From Streptomyces sp. SirexAA-E (GTDB lineage: Bacteria > Actinomycetota > Actinomycetes > Streptomycetales > Streptomycetaceae), in NCBI RefSeq assembly GCF_000177195.2, contig NC_015953.1, positions 806,001 to 870,000 of the forward strand: DNA of 64,000 bases, given 5' to 3'. Made by a program: the position numbers and the translations under genes. Under the pieces are notes generated by a model. It was not told where the DNA came from. It did no database searches and saw only the letters and a list, made by a program, of their open reading frames with translations. Shown one piece after another: positions 43,225 to 51,728 of this stretch. The stretch's first letter is position 1. The number at the start of each line of letters is the position of its first letter.

Positions 43225-43446
43225 CTACCGCAGGGTGAGAGCTCCGGACGGGCAGGACCACACGGCCTCACGTACGGCATCCCGGTGGGACGCCGGCGGC
43301 CTCTCGGCGAGGACGAGCACAAGCCCGTCCTCTTCGCCCTGATCGAAGACGGTGGGCGCGGCGAGCACGCACTGTCCCGCGCCCACGCACCGGTCCCGCT
43401 CCGCAACGACTCTCTCGCGTGCGGACGCCTGGCCCGACAAAGTCAT
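43225..43446 (-). CDS. Small ferredoxin ([3Fe-4S] type)
   Basis: 73 residues with RCVGAGQCVLAAPTVFD (C-x5-C) and a C-terminal SCPSGALTL, the cysteine pattern of actinomycete P450-partner ferredoxins. It should pass electrons to the P450 at 19484-20737. First gene of the minus-strand operon, 150 bases before the binding protein. A Zur-type box lies 56 bases upstream. Confidence 0.9.
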   Translation of the reverse strand: MTLSGQASARERVVAERDRCVGAGQCVLAAPTVFDQGEEDGLVLVLAERPPASHRDAVREAVWSCPSGALTLR

Positions 43447-43501
43447 GAGGCCCTCCCCTGTAGCCGCGCACGCCATCGGCGGCACGACAACCAGACGATA
43501 G

Positions 43502-43524
43502 ACGAAAACGACTTCCATATTCAA
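43502..43524. promoter_or_regulatory. Zur-type box upstream of the ferredoxin/ABC operon
   Basis: Core AACGA-CTT-CCATA inside GAAAACGACTTCCATATTC is an imperfect match to the AATGA-TTT-TCATT core of the box at 36288-36310. AT-rich and placed at promoter distance from the ferredoxin start. It suggests the transport operon shares zinc control with the NRPS genes. Confidence 0.65.
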
Positions 43525-43780
43525 CAAAGGTCCCGTCCTTCATCCCGGCGCCTGCGACAGCGCCCACGCCACCCGTCAACCACCCCCCGGTGTGGGTACC
43601 TCGCTCTCGGCCACGATGCGTGCAGTGCGTTCTTCACCTGGGCGGTGAAGGCGGCCCTCTCCCCTGCCGTGTGCTGCTCGGCCTCCTGGTCGGGCTCGAC
43701 GGTGACCGGCGAAGCCGCGGCGCCCTCGCCGCCCGCCGGAGGTCCGGTGGGAAAGAGATGCGAAGCCACGTGACACGCTG

Positions 43781-44344
43781 GTGCGCGTGACAGCATCCGA
43801 AGCCCCCGCACCCACGTTCACCCAGCTCACTCGGCCGTCCGAGCTGCCGTTGTCGATGAGACGTGAACTGGCCGCCTGCTGGGCCGCGGTGGTCAACGCC
43901 GGCGGGGCGGTCCTCCCGGCGGACTGCCCGCTGCCACCACTGACCCCCACGCACACGAAAGCCGCCGTGGACCGGATCGCCGGTGAACTGACACCCGAAC
44001 ACAGCAGGCTCCTGGTGGCCACGGTCGACGGCGTCCTCACGGGCTGGCTGCTCGTCCGACGTGAGGCACATCCGCTCGAAGCGCACTGCGGCACGGTGAA
44101 CCACGTGCAAACGCACGTGCGGTTCCGGAGATCAGGGGTGGGGACCGCACTGATGCACCGCGTCCGTCGGATCGCGCGCGAGGAGATGGGCTTGGAGCGA
44201 CTCAAGCTGACAGTGCGGTCCGGCCTGGGGCTCGAGGACTTCTACGGCAAGGCCGGTTGGACGGAGGTCGGACGGTGGCCGGGCGCGCTACGCCTGGCAC
44301 CCGGCGACGACCGCGACGAGATCCTGATGAGCCTTGCCCTGTGA
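43781..44344 (+). CDS. GNAT family N-acetyltransferase
   Basis: About 187 residues. The acetyl-CoA binding segment reads VRFRRSGVGTALMHRVRR (R-x-x-G-x-G/A), followed by LERLKLTVRSGLGLEDFY and GWTEVG as in GNAT motif B. Substrate unknown. GTG 43781 or 43787 are both possible starts. It lies between the metallophore cluster and the PLP cassette, on the opposite strand to both. Confidence 0.8.
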   Translation: MRVTASEAPAPTFTQLTRPSELPLSMRRELAACWAAVVNAGGAVLPADCPLPPLTPTHTKAAVDRIAGELTPEHSRLLVATVDGVLTGWLLVRREAHPLEAHCGTVNHVQTHVRFRRSGVGTALMHRVRRIAREEMGLERLKLTVRSGLGLEDFYGKAGWTEVGRWPGALRLAPGDDRDEILMSLAL

Positions 44345-44386
44345 GCGAGCCGGATCGGGTCGGTACTACGAGCCGGTCGGGCGCTC

Positions 44387-45154
44387 TCAGTCCTTCAAGG
44401 CCACCAGCACGCAGCTGTCCCCCACCTGCCACACCGGCGTGACACGGCTGAACCCCGCCTCCCGCAGGAGTTCGGCGTGGCGGCGCACCGGCAGGTGCCA
44501 GTTCTCGCCTCCGTCACTGGACGACGAGCGACTACGCTCACGCTGCTCGAAGAGGTTCGCCAGCTCCGGGTCCGCGGCCGCCGCCGACCACCAGGACTCC
44601 CAGTCCTCGTCGCCTCCGTCACCCGCGCGCTCGGCCCGACGGCGTCCCACGTGGGCGGTGAGGTCGGAGCAGGAGCGCGCGTCCGGCGGGAAGTGGTCTC
44701 CGTTGACCAGCGCTCCCCCCGGGCGCAGCAGGGCCGCGAGGCTCTGATAGGTCTTCAGCAGGGCGGGGGCCTGGAGGTAGTGCAAGGCCGTCGTCGTGAC
44801 GGCGCCGTCCAGCCCGCGCTCCAGGCCGAGAGCGTCGGTCCAACCGGCCTCGCCGATCACCGCATTCACCCAGCGCGCGACGTCCGCGTGATGCGCGCGC
44901 GCCAGTTCCAGCAGCATGGGGTCCATGTCGACCGCGACGATCTCCGCCTCCGGCAGCCGTCGCGCAAGTCGTGCGGACAAGGATCCGGGCCCGCAGCCCA
45001 GGTCGAGCAGGGTCGGCCGGGGACGGTCGACGCACACGTGCTCCACGACGTCACAGATGACGGTGAAACGCTCCTCGCGGTCCAGCGCGTATCGCCGCTG
45101 CTGCCGCTCCCAGCGCTCGACCCAGGTCCTGGCCGTCTCCACGCTCACGCCCAC
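44387..45154 (-). CDS. Class I SAM-dependent methyltransferase
   Basis: About 255 residues. SAM motif I is LLDLGCGPGSLSARL and the acidic loop IVAVDMDPMLLELA; a post-motif GALVNGDHF follows. GTG 45154 is chosen over a longer frame that crosses the aminotransferase end. A Zur-like sequence lies 57 bases upstream, so it may have its own promoter downstream of the PLP cassette. Substrate unknown; its place suggests it modifies whatever the cassette makes. Confidence 0.8.
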   Translation of the reverse strand: MGVSVETARTWVERWERQQRRYALDREERFTVICDVVEHVCVDRPRPTLLDLGCGPGSLSARLARRLPEAEIVAVDMDPMLLELARAHHADVARWVNAVIGEAGWTDALGLERGLDGAVTTTALHYLQAPALLKTYQSLAALLRPGGALVNGDHFPPDARSCSDLTAHVGRRRAERAGDGGDEDWESWWSAAAADPELANLFEQRERSRSSSSDGGENWHLPVRRHAELLREAGFSRVTPVWQVGDSCVLVALKD

Positions 45155-45210
45155 CGGTCGCGCACCTCTTCCGTCTTCCACACTCTTGCGACTACCGCGT
45201 AATCTACAGG

Positions 45211-45225
45211 TGGAAACGGTTATCA
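45211..45225. promoter_or_regulatory. Zur-like element between PLP cassette and methyltransferase
   Basis: TGGAAACGGTTATCA resembles the TGAAAATGATTTTCA class of Streptomyces Zur boxes in the outer half-sites and centre, with several mismatches. It lies in a short AT-rich gap on the minus-strand path into the methyltransferase. Suggestive only. Confidence 0.4.
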
Positions 45226-45233
45226 ATAGCCAT

Positions 45234-46439
45234 TCACTCCAAGGCAACCAGCACGTCCAGCAGGCGATCGATCTCCTCGTCGGTGTTGTAGACGTGCAGG
45301 CTCACCCGGACGGACCCCTCCTTCTCGTCCGCGCCCGCCTGGCAGAGGCTGTCGGCCCGGACCATGAAGCCATGACTGAAGAGGATGAAGCCCAGGTCGT
45401 CGGAGGGTATGTCTCGGTGTCGGAAGGTGACGATGCCGTGCCGTCGCTGGGCCGCGGGCAGCGACGAGTCGGCGGCCAGACTGGCGGGGCAGCCGAGGAC
45501 CTCGTAGGCGTCCAGTCGGCGCAAGTGGTCGGTCAGGCGGCTCGCCAGCCGGGAGACGTGGGCGGAGATACGGTCGACGCCGACCGCGTCCAGCCAGTCG
45601 AACGCCGCCAGCAGCGACACCACCCCCGCGGTGTTGGGGGTGCCCTGCCAGCCCCGGGGCCGCAGAGCCGGCCCCCGGGTGTTGCGTGCCCACACCGCCC
45701 CGGTGCCGGGCAACGCCAGCGCCTTGTGCCCGGAGAAGACGACGAAGTCGACGTCGAGCGCGGGGTCGTCGAGCCGGAGCGGCAGGTGGCCGACGCTCTG
45801 CGCCGCGTCCAGGCAGATCGGCACATCGGAGCCGACGGCGGCGCGGATCCGGTGGACGTTCATGTCGCCGCCGTAGACGTGGTGCACGTGGGTCGCGGCG
45901 ACGAACCGGGTGCGGGGGCCGACGGCCTCGGCGAAGGCGCGGTGGTCGTAGTCGCCTGAAGCCTGCCGGGGCAGGGCACGCACCCGCACCTCGGTGCCAC
46001 GCTCAAGGAGCAGACGCTGGGCCTCCAGCCATGGTTCGAGGTTGGCCTGGTGGTCGGCGAACGGGACCAGTATCTCGTCGCCGTCGGCGAGGTGTCGGGT
46101 GAGCCAGTCGCGGGCGACAGTGCGCAGGCCCTCGGTGGTCCCGCCGGTGAAGAGCACGGTGGAACGATCCGGCGCGGGGTCTCCGAGAAAGGACTTGACC
46201 CGCTCCCGGGCCTGTTCGACCAGCTCCGTGGTCCGGTTGGCCCACGGATAGGTGCCGCGTCCCGCATTGGCGTTCGTCGTCGTCAGATAGGTGTGCACTG
46301 CATCCAGGACGGCCTGCGGCTTCTGCGACGTCGCCGCGCTGTCCAGGTACACCAGCTCCGGGTCCGCGGTGAGGATGGGGAACTGGGCACGCGCCAGGGC
46401 CTGCCAGGCCTCGTCGGCATCGGGGATCTCGCCGCGCAT
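45234..46439 (-). CDS. Class V aminotransferase / cysteine desulfurase-like enzyme
   Basis: 401 residues of PLP fold type I. VYLDSAATSQKP and ANAGRGTYPWANRTTELVEQ are SufS-like. The Schiff-base Lys is in FSGHKALALPGTG, preceded by DAAQSVGHL. A Cys occurs at the position of the SufS catalytic cysteine (VRADSLCQAGADE) but without the usual neighbouring His. It could remove sulfur from cysteine or act as a lyase/aminotransferase. No suf genes are nearby, so a role in iron-sulfur assembly is unlikely. ATG 46439 has GGGAG 8 bases upstream. Third gene of the PLP operon. Confidence 0.88.
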   Translation of the reverse strand: MRGEIPDADEAWQALARAQFPILTADPELVYLDSAATSQKPQAVLDAVHTYLTTTNANAGRGTYPWANRTTELVEQARERVKSFLGDPAPDRSTVLFTGGTTEGLRTVARDWLTRHLADGDEILVPFADHQANLEPWLEAQRLLLERGTEVRVRALPRQASGDYDHRAFAEAVGPRTRFVAATHVHHVYGGDMNVHRIRAAVGSDVPICLDAAQSVGHLPLRLDDPALDVDFVVFSGHKALALPGTGAVWARNTRGPALRPRGWQGTPNTAGVVSLLAAFDWLDAVGVDRISAHVSRLASRLTDHLRRLDAYEVLGCPASLAADSSLPAAQRRHGIVTFRHRDIPSDDLGFILFSHGFMVRADSLCQAGADEKEGSVRVSLHVYNTDEEIDRLLDVLVALE

Positions 46440-46444
46440 CGGGC

Positions 46445-47782
46445 TCACTCCCTCACCAGCGGTGCGCCCGCGTCCCGCCAGGCCACGATGCCGCCCGCGA
46501 GGCTGCGCACATCGGGGTGGCCCATGCGGGTCAGAAGTGCGGCGTAGCGCAGCGACTTCTCCCCCACAGGGCAGGCGAGCAGTACCGGGGTACGCTTGCT
46601 GAACGGCAGTCCGCTCCGCACCAGTTCCTCGAAGACCTCGTCGACGATGTTGGTCGCTCCCTCGATGTGCAGGGTCGCGTAGGCGTGCGGACCGCGCAGG
46701 TCGATCACCAGCGGGCGGGGTTCTCCCCGGGCAAGCCACTGCCGCGCCTCCTCTACGGCGACGGTACGCGCGTCGGCACGGATCTCGGCGTCGGTGAGCG
46801 ACGCGGACGAGTGGCCGCGCCGCGTCCTGCCGAGCAGCTCGGGTCGGCGGTCGCGTACATAGCTCAGGTAGCTCTCGGCCCGGTCGCAGACGATGAACAC
46901 GGCGGTCTGCCGGTCTCCGGTTCCCGCGAGTTCGGCGTCGACTGCGGCGAGTTGGCGGACCGCTCCCTGGTAGGCCGCGCCTCCCGTCGGCCCGGACAGC
47001 AGCCCGCAGCGGCGGATCAGGGTGACCATGCCGTCGATGGCTTCCTGGGAGGTCACCGAGGCGATGGAGTCGTAGGTCGCCGGATCGAAGAGCCCTACCT
47101 GGTGCACCTCGTCGATGGTGCGGATGCCCGGGATGAAGTCAGATTTGTCGGCCACCAGCCCGAGCACGCGCACCTGCGGGTCGTGCTCGCGCAGCACCTT
47201 GGCGACACCGGTCGAAGAGCCCGCTGTGCCCACACAAGCCACGAACCAGTCGGGGGCCCGGCCGTCCAGGTCCTTGACGATCTCAGGCCCGGTCCCGGTC
47301 GCGTGCGCCTCGACATTGCGCGGATTGAAGTACTGATCGGTGTGCAGGTAGGTGCTGCCGGGCTCGGAGAGCGCCTGGTGGAATCGGGTCAGCGGATCGT
47401 CGGTGTCCGTGGGGTCCAGGCACTCGCTCCGTCCGGGCAGTTCCTCGATCTCCGCACCCAGCAGGAGCAGCAGTTCCTTGATCTCGGGAACACGCATCCG
47501 GTTGGTCACGCTCTTGAACCTCAGCCCGTTGAGGCCGGCCAGGAGCGCGAGGGCCTTCGCGGTGTTGCCGCTGGACAGTTCCACGACCGTGCCGTCGCCG
47601 CCCGCCGCCTCCGACAGCAACGGACGAGCCATGTGCCAGGCGGGGCGGTCCTTGACGGATCCGAAGGGGTTGAGCATCTCCAGCTTGGCGTACAGGTCGA
47701 TGTTCCTCAGTCCGTGGACGGCCGCGTCGATGCGGACCAGCGGTGTGTTGCCGATGGCGTCGGTGATGCTGTCGTACCTCAA
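46445..47782 (-). CDS. Cysteine synthase-like enzyme fused to a rhodanese domain
   Basis: 445 residues in two domains. Residues 1-310 are a PLP fold-type-II synthase: NPFGSVKDRPAW holds the Schiff-base Lys, ELSSGNTAKALALLAG the substrate loop and GTAGSSTGVAKVL the phosphate-binding loop. It resembles the Y4xP/SbnA branch more than CysK. Residues about 335-445 are a rhodanese domain (LVIDLRGPHAYATLHIEGA) with an intact active Cys in LLACPVGEKSLRYA. The fusion could hand sulfane sulfur onto or off the amino-acid product. Overlaps the upstream decarboxylase by 4 bases. Confidence 0.9.
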   Translation of the reverse strand: MRYDSITDAIGNTPLVRIDAAVHGLRNIDLYAKLEMLNPFGSVKDRPAWHMARPLLSEAAGGDGTVVELSSGNTAKALALLAGLNGLRFKSVTNRMRVPEIKELLLLLGAEIEELPGRSECLDPTDTDDPLTRFHQALSEPGSTYLHTDQYFNPRNVEAHATGTGPEIVKDLDGRAPDWFVACVGTAGSSTGVAKVLREHDPQVRVLGLVADKSDFIPGIRTIDEVHQVGLFDPATYDSIASVTSQEAIDGMVTLIRRCGLLSGPTGGAAYQGAVRQLAAVDAELAGTGDRQTAVFIVCDRAESYLSYVRDRRPELLGRTRRGHSSASLTDAEIRADARTVAVEEARQWLARGEPRPLVIDLRGPHAYATLHIEGATNIVDEVFEELVRSGLPFSKRTPVLLACPVGEKSLRYAALLTRMGHPDVRSLAGGIVAWRDAGAPLVRE

Positions 47783-49302
47783 GACGAACCCTTCCGCGGG
47801 TGTATGAGTGGCCAGTAGTCCTCATCGGGGCACCACCGCCAGGTGCCGGCGTCCTGTGTGACCGCCACCGTCCTTGCGACGGGCTGCCGTTGCGCTTGGT
47901 GGGCGTGGAAGTCCATGGCGTATCCAGCGGTATTGACGAAGGCCAGAACGTCTCCGGCACGGGGCAACCGCGGCAGGTACACCAGTCGCCGGGTGATCAG
48001 GTCGGCCTCCAGACACAGGTTTCCGACCAGGTGGACCCCGACCGGGCGGCCGCCCCCGGCCCCGTCACCGTCCGGCCCGCCCGGGGCTCCGTCGCGGGGC
48101 AGCAGGACGGGGTCCACGAGTACACCGTGCTCCTCGAGACTGACGTCCCCCGCGTTCATGCCCAGGCGCACCAGGTACCGGTCGGGAGCGTCGTTCGTGC
48201 GCCGGACCTCCAGCACCCGAGCCAGTGACACCCCGCACTGGTCGACCAGGGCCCGTCCCGGTTCGATGTACAGGTCGTTCAGGTGCTCGAGCAGCAGGGT
48301 GGCCGGCGAACGGCCGAGGGCCGGGGCCGGGCGGGAGAGCAGCTCGTCGAGGTAGCGGGGCCCTGCGACGGTCCTGTGGGCGGGATACAGCGCGGCCGTG
48401 CCCCGCACCGTGCCGCCCTCGGCGCGAAGCCCGTAGCCGTGGCCGCGCCAGGTCAGCGGCGAGCGCACCCCGAGCACGGCCTCGCTCAGCGCGGTGGTCC
48501 AGCTCTCCCACTCGGCGGCCTCGGCGACGTATCCGACACCGAACCCCCCGCCGATGTCGACGGCACCCGGCGTCAGGCCGCGCTCCCGGCACTCGTCCAT
48601 CAGCAGCACACACCTTTCCAGGGCGCGGGCCTTCTCCTCCAGACCGGTGGTGTCCAAGTGGTAGGCCAGGCCGATGAGTTCGACGGCGTCCATGTGCTCT
48701 TCCAGTGCCGACCACAGCGTCTCGGCCTCGGCGACCGGCGTGCCGAACCGACTGCCACGCGACAGGACCCGTGTGCCGACACCGCCGTACCCGGCGTCCG
48801 ACTCGAACCCCGACAGGCGCGCCAGTACCCGCGTCCTGCTCAGGCCGTGCCCGCGGACGAGCCCGGCCAACTCCCGCAGCTCATCGGCCGAGTCCACGTT
48901 GACCGTGGCTCCCACCCGGGCCGCGAGCCAGAGGAACTGCGGGTCCTTGGGGCCGGTGGCCATCACCCGATCCCCTGTGAACCCGCAGGCCAACACGTGT
49001 CGAAGCTCTCCCAAGGAGGCCACGTCGACGCCGACTGCTGCCGGATCGCACCCGGCCAGCCTCCGCACCAAGGCACTGGACCGGTTCGCCTTGTGCGCGA
49101 AGTACACCCTGCCGGAAAGGCGGTGGCGGCGGTACACGGAGAGGAAGCGTGCGGCGTTCTCGGCGACCACTTCGGGGAGCAACACGTTCAGCGGTGAGCC
49201 GAGTGCGTCCACCAGCGAGTGCAGGAACCTCACCTCCCCGAGCAGCGCGGCGAGCGGCGGTTGCACCCGCGGCCTCAGATACAGAGGCGCGTCCTTTTCC
49301 AC
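47779..49302 (-). CDS. Y4yA-like PLP-dependent decarboxylase-fold enzyme (fold type III)
   Basis: 507 residues, alanine-racemase-like barrel with PLP Lys in VYFAHKANRS, phosphate loop DIGGGFGVGY and YIEPGRALVD, and the C-terminal catalytic Cys region GNLCLEADLI. It resembles diaminopimelate/ornithine decarboxylases but is longer and matches the Y4yA group, which in Rhizobium NGR234 lies beside a Y4xP cysteine synthase and siderophore-synthetase-like genes (from memory). First gene of the PLP operon; the GTG start has GGGGAGGG upstream. Not the housekeeping LysA, to judge from context. Confidence 0.85.
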   Translation of the reverse strand: MEKDAPLYLRPRVQPPLAALLGEVRFLHSLVDALGSPLNVLLPEVVAENAARFLSVYRRHRLSGRVYFAHKANRSSALVRRLAGCDPAAVGVDVASLGELRHVLACGFTGDRVMATGPKDPQFLWLAARVGATVNVDSADELRELAGLVRGHGLSRTRVLARLSGFESDAGYGGVGTRVLSRGSRFGTPVAEAETLWSALEEHMDAVELIGLAYHLDTTGLEEKARALERCVLLMDECRERGLTPGAVDIGGGFGVGYVAEAAEWESWTTALSEAVLGVRSPLTWRGHGYGLRAEGGTVRGTAALYPAHRTVAGPRYLDELLSRPAPALGRSPATLLLEHLNDLYIEPGRALVDQCGVSLARVLEVRRTNDAPDRYLVRLGMNAGDVSLEEHGVLVDPVLLPRDGAPGGPDGDGAGGGRPVGVHLVGNLCLEADLITRRLVYLPRLPRAGDVLAFVNTAGYAMDFHAHQAQRQPVARTVAVTQDAGTWRWCPDEDYWPLIHPRKGSS

Positions 49303-49356
49303 GTACCCTCCCCACCTTCACGTGTCGCCGCCTCATGGTGACGACAATCGTTCCCG

Positions 49357-49371
49357 GGTTAGTCGTTTCCA
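49357..49371. promoter_or_regulatory. Possible degenerate Zur-like half site before the PLP operon
   Basis: On the minus strand TGGAAACGACTAACC shares the left half (GAAACGA) with the ferredoxin and methyltransferase boxes but not the right half. It lies 55 bases before the decarboxylase start. Weak. Confidence 0.25.
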
Positions 49372-49389
49372 CCTACACGCGACGCTAAG

Positions 49390-49872
49390 CCTCATCTTGC
49401 GTGCGCCGTCGCCCCATCTCGGTCCGCGCTCTTGGCCCGGCCCGGACACGGCCGCCGCGGCCATCGCGTCACTCACGGGACGCTTCCGCGACCGGGCTGC
49501 TGACGCCCACCGCGGTCGGCACGGCGGAACCGCACGCCATGGTCGGCAGCGAGGCGAGGAGTGTGCGCGTGCGCGCCGCCCCTCCGGCTCAGCCGTCACC
49601 ACGACGACTTGGTCGCTCCCGGCAGGTGCCCGGCGTGGGCCTGCCCGCGCGATCCGCGACAGCGGGAGGGTGTCCGGGCCCCCGTTGGTCTTGGACTCCG
49701 GCCTTCCAGGTGCAGGTCAGCCGGACGGTCTCGCCGTCGAAGGAGGCCGTGCCGTCGCCACCCGGACGGTGACGGGCTGGGCAGGGCCCGTCCCGGCGCT
49801 GGTCAGCCCTGCCGACCTGGCCCGCCTCTCGGGCACCTGGGCCAGGCGACCTCGCCTCGACGAGGTGAGGTG
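49390..49872. other. Gene-free stretch
   Basis: No frame here has a convincing start, composition and family match. A minus-strand frame contains ETVRLTCTWKAGVQ, which looks protein-like but is short; a decayed secreted protein gene is possible. No RNA gene or repeat seen. Confidence 0.35.
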
Positions 49873-50208
49873 TCAGTTGCCGCGCGGGGCGTACATGATC
49901 ACGGCCATTCCCGCGAGGCACACGAGGGCGCCGATCACGTCGAAGCGGTCGGGTCGGTACCCGTCGGCGATCATGCCCCAGGCGATCGACCCGGCGACGA
50001 AGATCCCGCCGTACGCGGCGAGAATGCGCCCGAAGTCGTCGTCACTCTGGAAGGTCGCGACAGCACCGTAGAGACCGAGGGCGATCACTCCGGCGCCGAT
50101 CCAGATCCATCCCTTGTGTTCGCGGATGCCCTGCCAGACCAGCCAGGCCCCTCCGATCTCGAACAGGGCGGCGACGACGAACAGGGCGATGGAGCGGGCG
50201 ACGAGCAC
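49873..50208 (-). CDS. YnfA family small membrane protein
   Basis: 111 residues with four hydrophobic helices. [20 protein letters not shown] and [20 protein letters not shown] followed by [15 protein letters not shown] are the signature of the UPF0060/YnfA family, small-multidrug-resistance-like proteins. Transport role unproven. GTG start, 48 bases after the MerR gene on the same strand, so probably under its control. Confidence 0.9.
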   Translation of the reverse strand: MLVARSIALFVVAALFEIGGAWLVWQGIREHKGWIWIGAGVIALGLYGAVATFQSDDDFGRILAAYGGIFVAGSIAWGMIADGYRPDRFDVIGALVCLAGMAVIMYAPRGN

Positions 50209-50256
50209 GTCAATGGTCTCTCTGGCAGGCGGGTAGTGAGGGCGGTTCGGGTGTGG

Positions 50257-51021
50257 TCAGGAAGCCGTGCCGAACAATTCGGTGACGAGCGCGGCGTCCG
50301 CGGGCGCGCGTACCTCCAGACGCAGCCGGTGGCCGTCGAGGTGGAGGCGGAAGTCGAAGAAGCGGCAGCACTGCTGCTCGTCGGCTGCGAGTTCGGCGAC
50401 CGCTCCGGCCCGGTCGGCGGGCAGGGTCAGCCGGATTCCGTCGTCGACGGCCCGTCGCTCGGCCCCTTCGAGGACCTGGTGCCATAGGTCGGCGCGCTCG
50501 GAGTACGCGCCGCCGGTCAGCGAGCAGGCCACAGGGGCGGTACGCCAGGACTCCGGTTCCGCCGCTGCGGCCCGGCGGCTGGGGGCGACCGCCACGTCGA
50601 CCGGCCGTGCGACGGTCCTGACCGGCCGGCCGAGGAAGCCGCACTCCAGGTCGCAACGCCCTGCCCGATCGGGCAGGGCATCCGGGTGCTCCGACGCGGA
50701 GTGCAGGCAGTCGGTGAACGCGGTCAGCTCTGCGGCGCGCCGCTCCGCCTCGCCGAGACGGCCGGCGATCCGGGGCCGGAGGTCGGCCTTGACCTCGTGG
50801 CAGGCGCCGCTCTCCCCGATGCCGAGCAGTTCGCCGATCTCCTCCAGGGGCAGGCCGAGGAGCTTGGCGGCACCGATGAAAGCCAATCGCTCCACGGCGT
50901 CCTCGCTGTAGGAGCGGTGGCCGCCCGGTGTCCGGTCGGCGGGCAACAGACCGACGTTCTCGTCGAAGCGCAGGGTGGTGGCCGGTACACCGCTCCGTTC
51001 GGCGAGCTGGGAGATCCGCAT
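50257..51021 (-). CDS. MerR family regulator
   Basis: About 254 residues. N-terminal MerR helix-turn-helix MRISQLAERSGVPATTLRFDENVG is followed by the dimerisation helix. The long C-terminal region has cysteines (CDLECGFLG; DEQQCCRFFDF) suggesting metal or thiol sensing, though it is longer than classic MerR. ATG 51021 is chosen because GGAGG lies 7 bases upstream. A MerR-type operator with a 19-bp promoter spacer lies at 51036-51066. Likely controls itself and ynfA. Confidence 0.85.
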   Translation of the reverse strand: MRISQLAERSGVPATTLRFDENVGLLPADRTPGGHRSYSEDAVERLAFIGAAKLLGLPLEEIGELLGIGESGACHEVKADLRPRIAGRLGEAERRAAELTAFTDCLHSASEHPDALPDRAGRCDLECGFLGRPVRTVARPVDVAVAPSRRAAAAEPESWRTAPVACSLTGGAYSERADLWHQVLEGAERRAVDDGIRLTLPADRAGAVAELAADEQQCCRFFDFRLHLDGHRLRLEVRAPADAALVTELFGTAS

Positions 51022-51035
51022 GGTCATGCCTCCGA

Positions 51036-51066
51036 CGGTAGACCCTCGACCCGGCTCGAAGGTCAA
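51036..51066 (-). promoter_or_regulatory. MerR-type promoter and operator
   Basis: On the minus strand TTGACC (51061-51066) and TACCGT (51036-51041) are separated by 19 bp, the over-long spacer typical of MerR promoters. The spacer region contains an inverted repeat, arms ACCTTCGA and TCGAGGGT (51042-51063). Confidence 0.6.
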
Positions 51067-51149
51067 GCCCTGGCGTCCACCGGCGTGAGCGGTGCGGCGT
51101 CACGGGTATCCCGAGCGGCAGAGTCGCCCGACCCGTCACCGAACGGCAC

Positions 51150-51555
51150 ACGACGTCCCCATAACCCGCGGGCATGAAATTCTGCCGATCCCGGGTCGGA
51201 CGTACCAAGTAGCCATCTCCTGCGTTCCGGGCCTTGGATCTGTATCAGCCCGGGCGTTACGCCGAGGCGGATGCGGAGGCGAGCACCGTGGTCCGGTCGC
51301 ACCCGCGTGACGACAGGGGGGATGTGCCGCTGGCGCTGACCGTCGCGGCACTCCCGATCGGTGCCTCGGAGCAGCGCGGTCAGGAGGTCGGATCCGTGGA
51401 GCTGGTCGTGGCCACCGCCCTCCTGGGGCTGGGCCGCGATGGCGAAGCCCGGGTCCGGCCCGGCGGCGCTCACGATGCCTGTCCGGCCTTTCGGTCCGGT
51501 CCACCGCCGGACCGTCGAGGCTCGGGCATTGCTCGACCAACTCGACGGCGCCTGA
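51150..51555 (+). pseudogene. Decayed tetratricopeptide-type protein
   Basis: Plus-strand pieces read LDLYQPGRYAEADAEA, LALTVAALPIGASEQRGQE and VVATALLGLGRDGEARV. These match scattered parts of a common Streptomyces TPR protein, with intervening parts missing or out of frame. No start codon and no intact repeat remain. Confidence 0.45.
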
Positions 51556-51728
51556 TCCGGCCCGCGACGGCCGGCCATCCCTGTCCGCCGACCACGAGAC
51601 ACAGAACCGTCAGCTGTGCATTCGGGCGAGGGCGTGTCCCACCCGGCCCCGTACGCGTCGGCGTTCCCGTGTTGCCGGGTTCCTCGCCGGGTGGCAGTGG
51701 CGGCCGGGCCGGCGAGCCGCCGCGTGGG

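Noticed and set aside
47779..49302. Housekeeping diaminopimelate decarboxylase (LysA)
   Set aside because: Longer, divergent around the substrate pocket, and coupled to a cysteine-synthase-rhodanese gene; resembles the Y4yA group instead.
49589..49921. 110-codon minus-strand frame as a gene
   Set aside because: It overlaps the well-supported YnfA gene at its start, is Arg/Pro/Gly-rich and matches no family.
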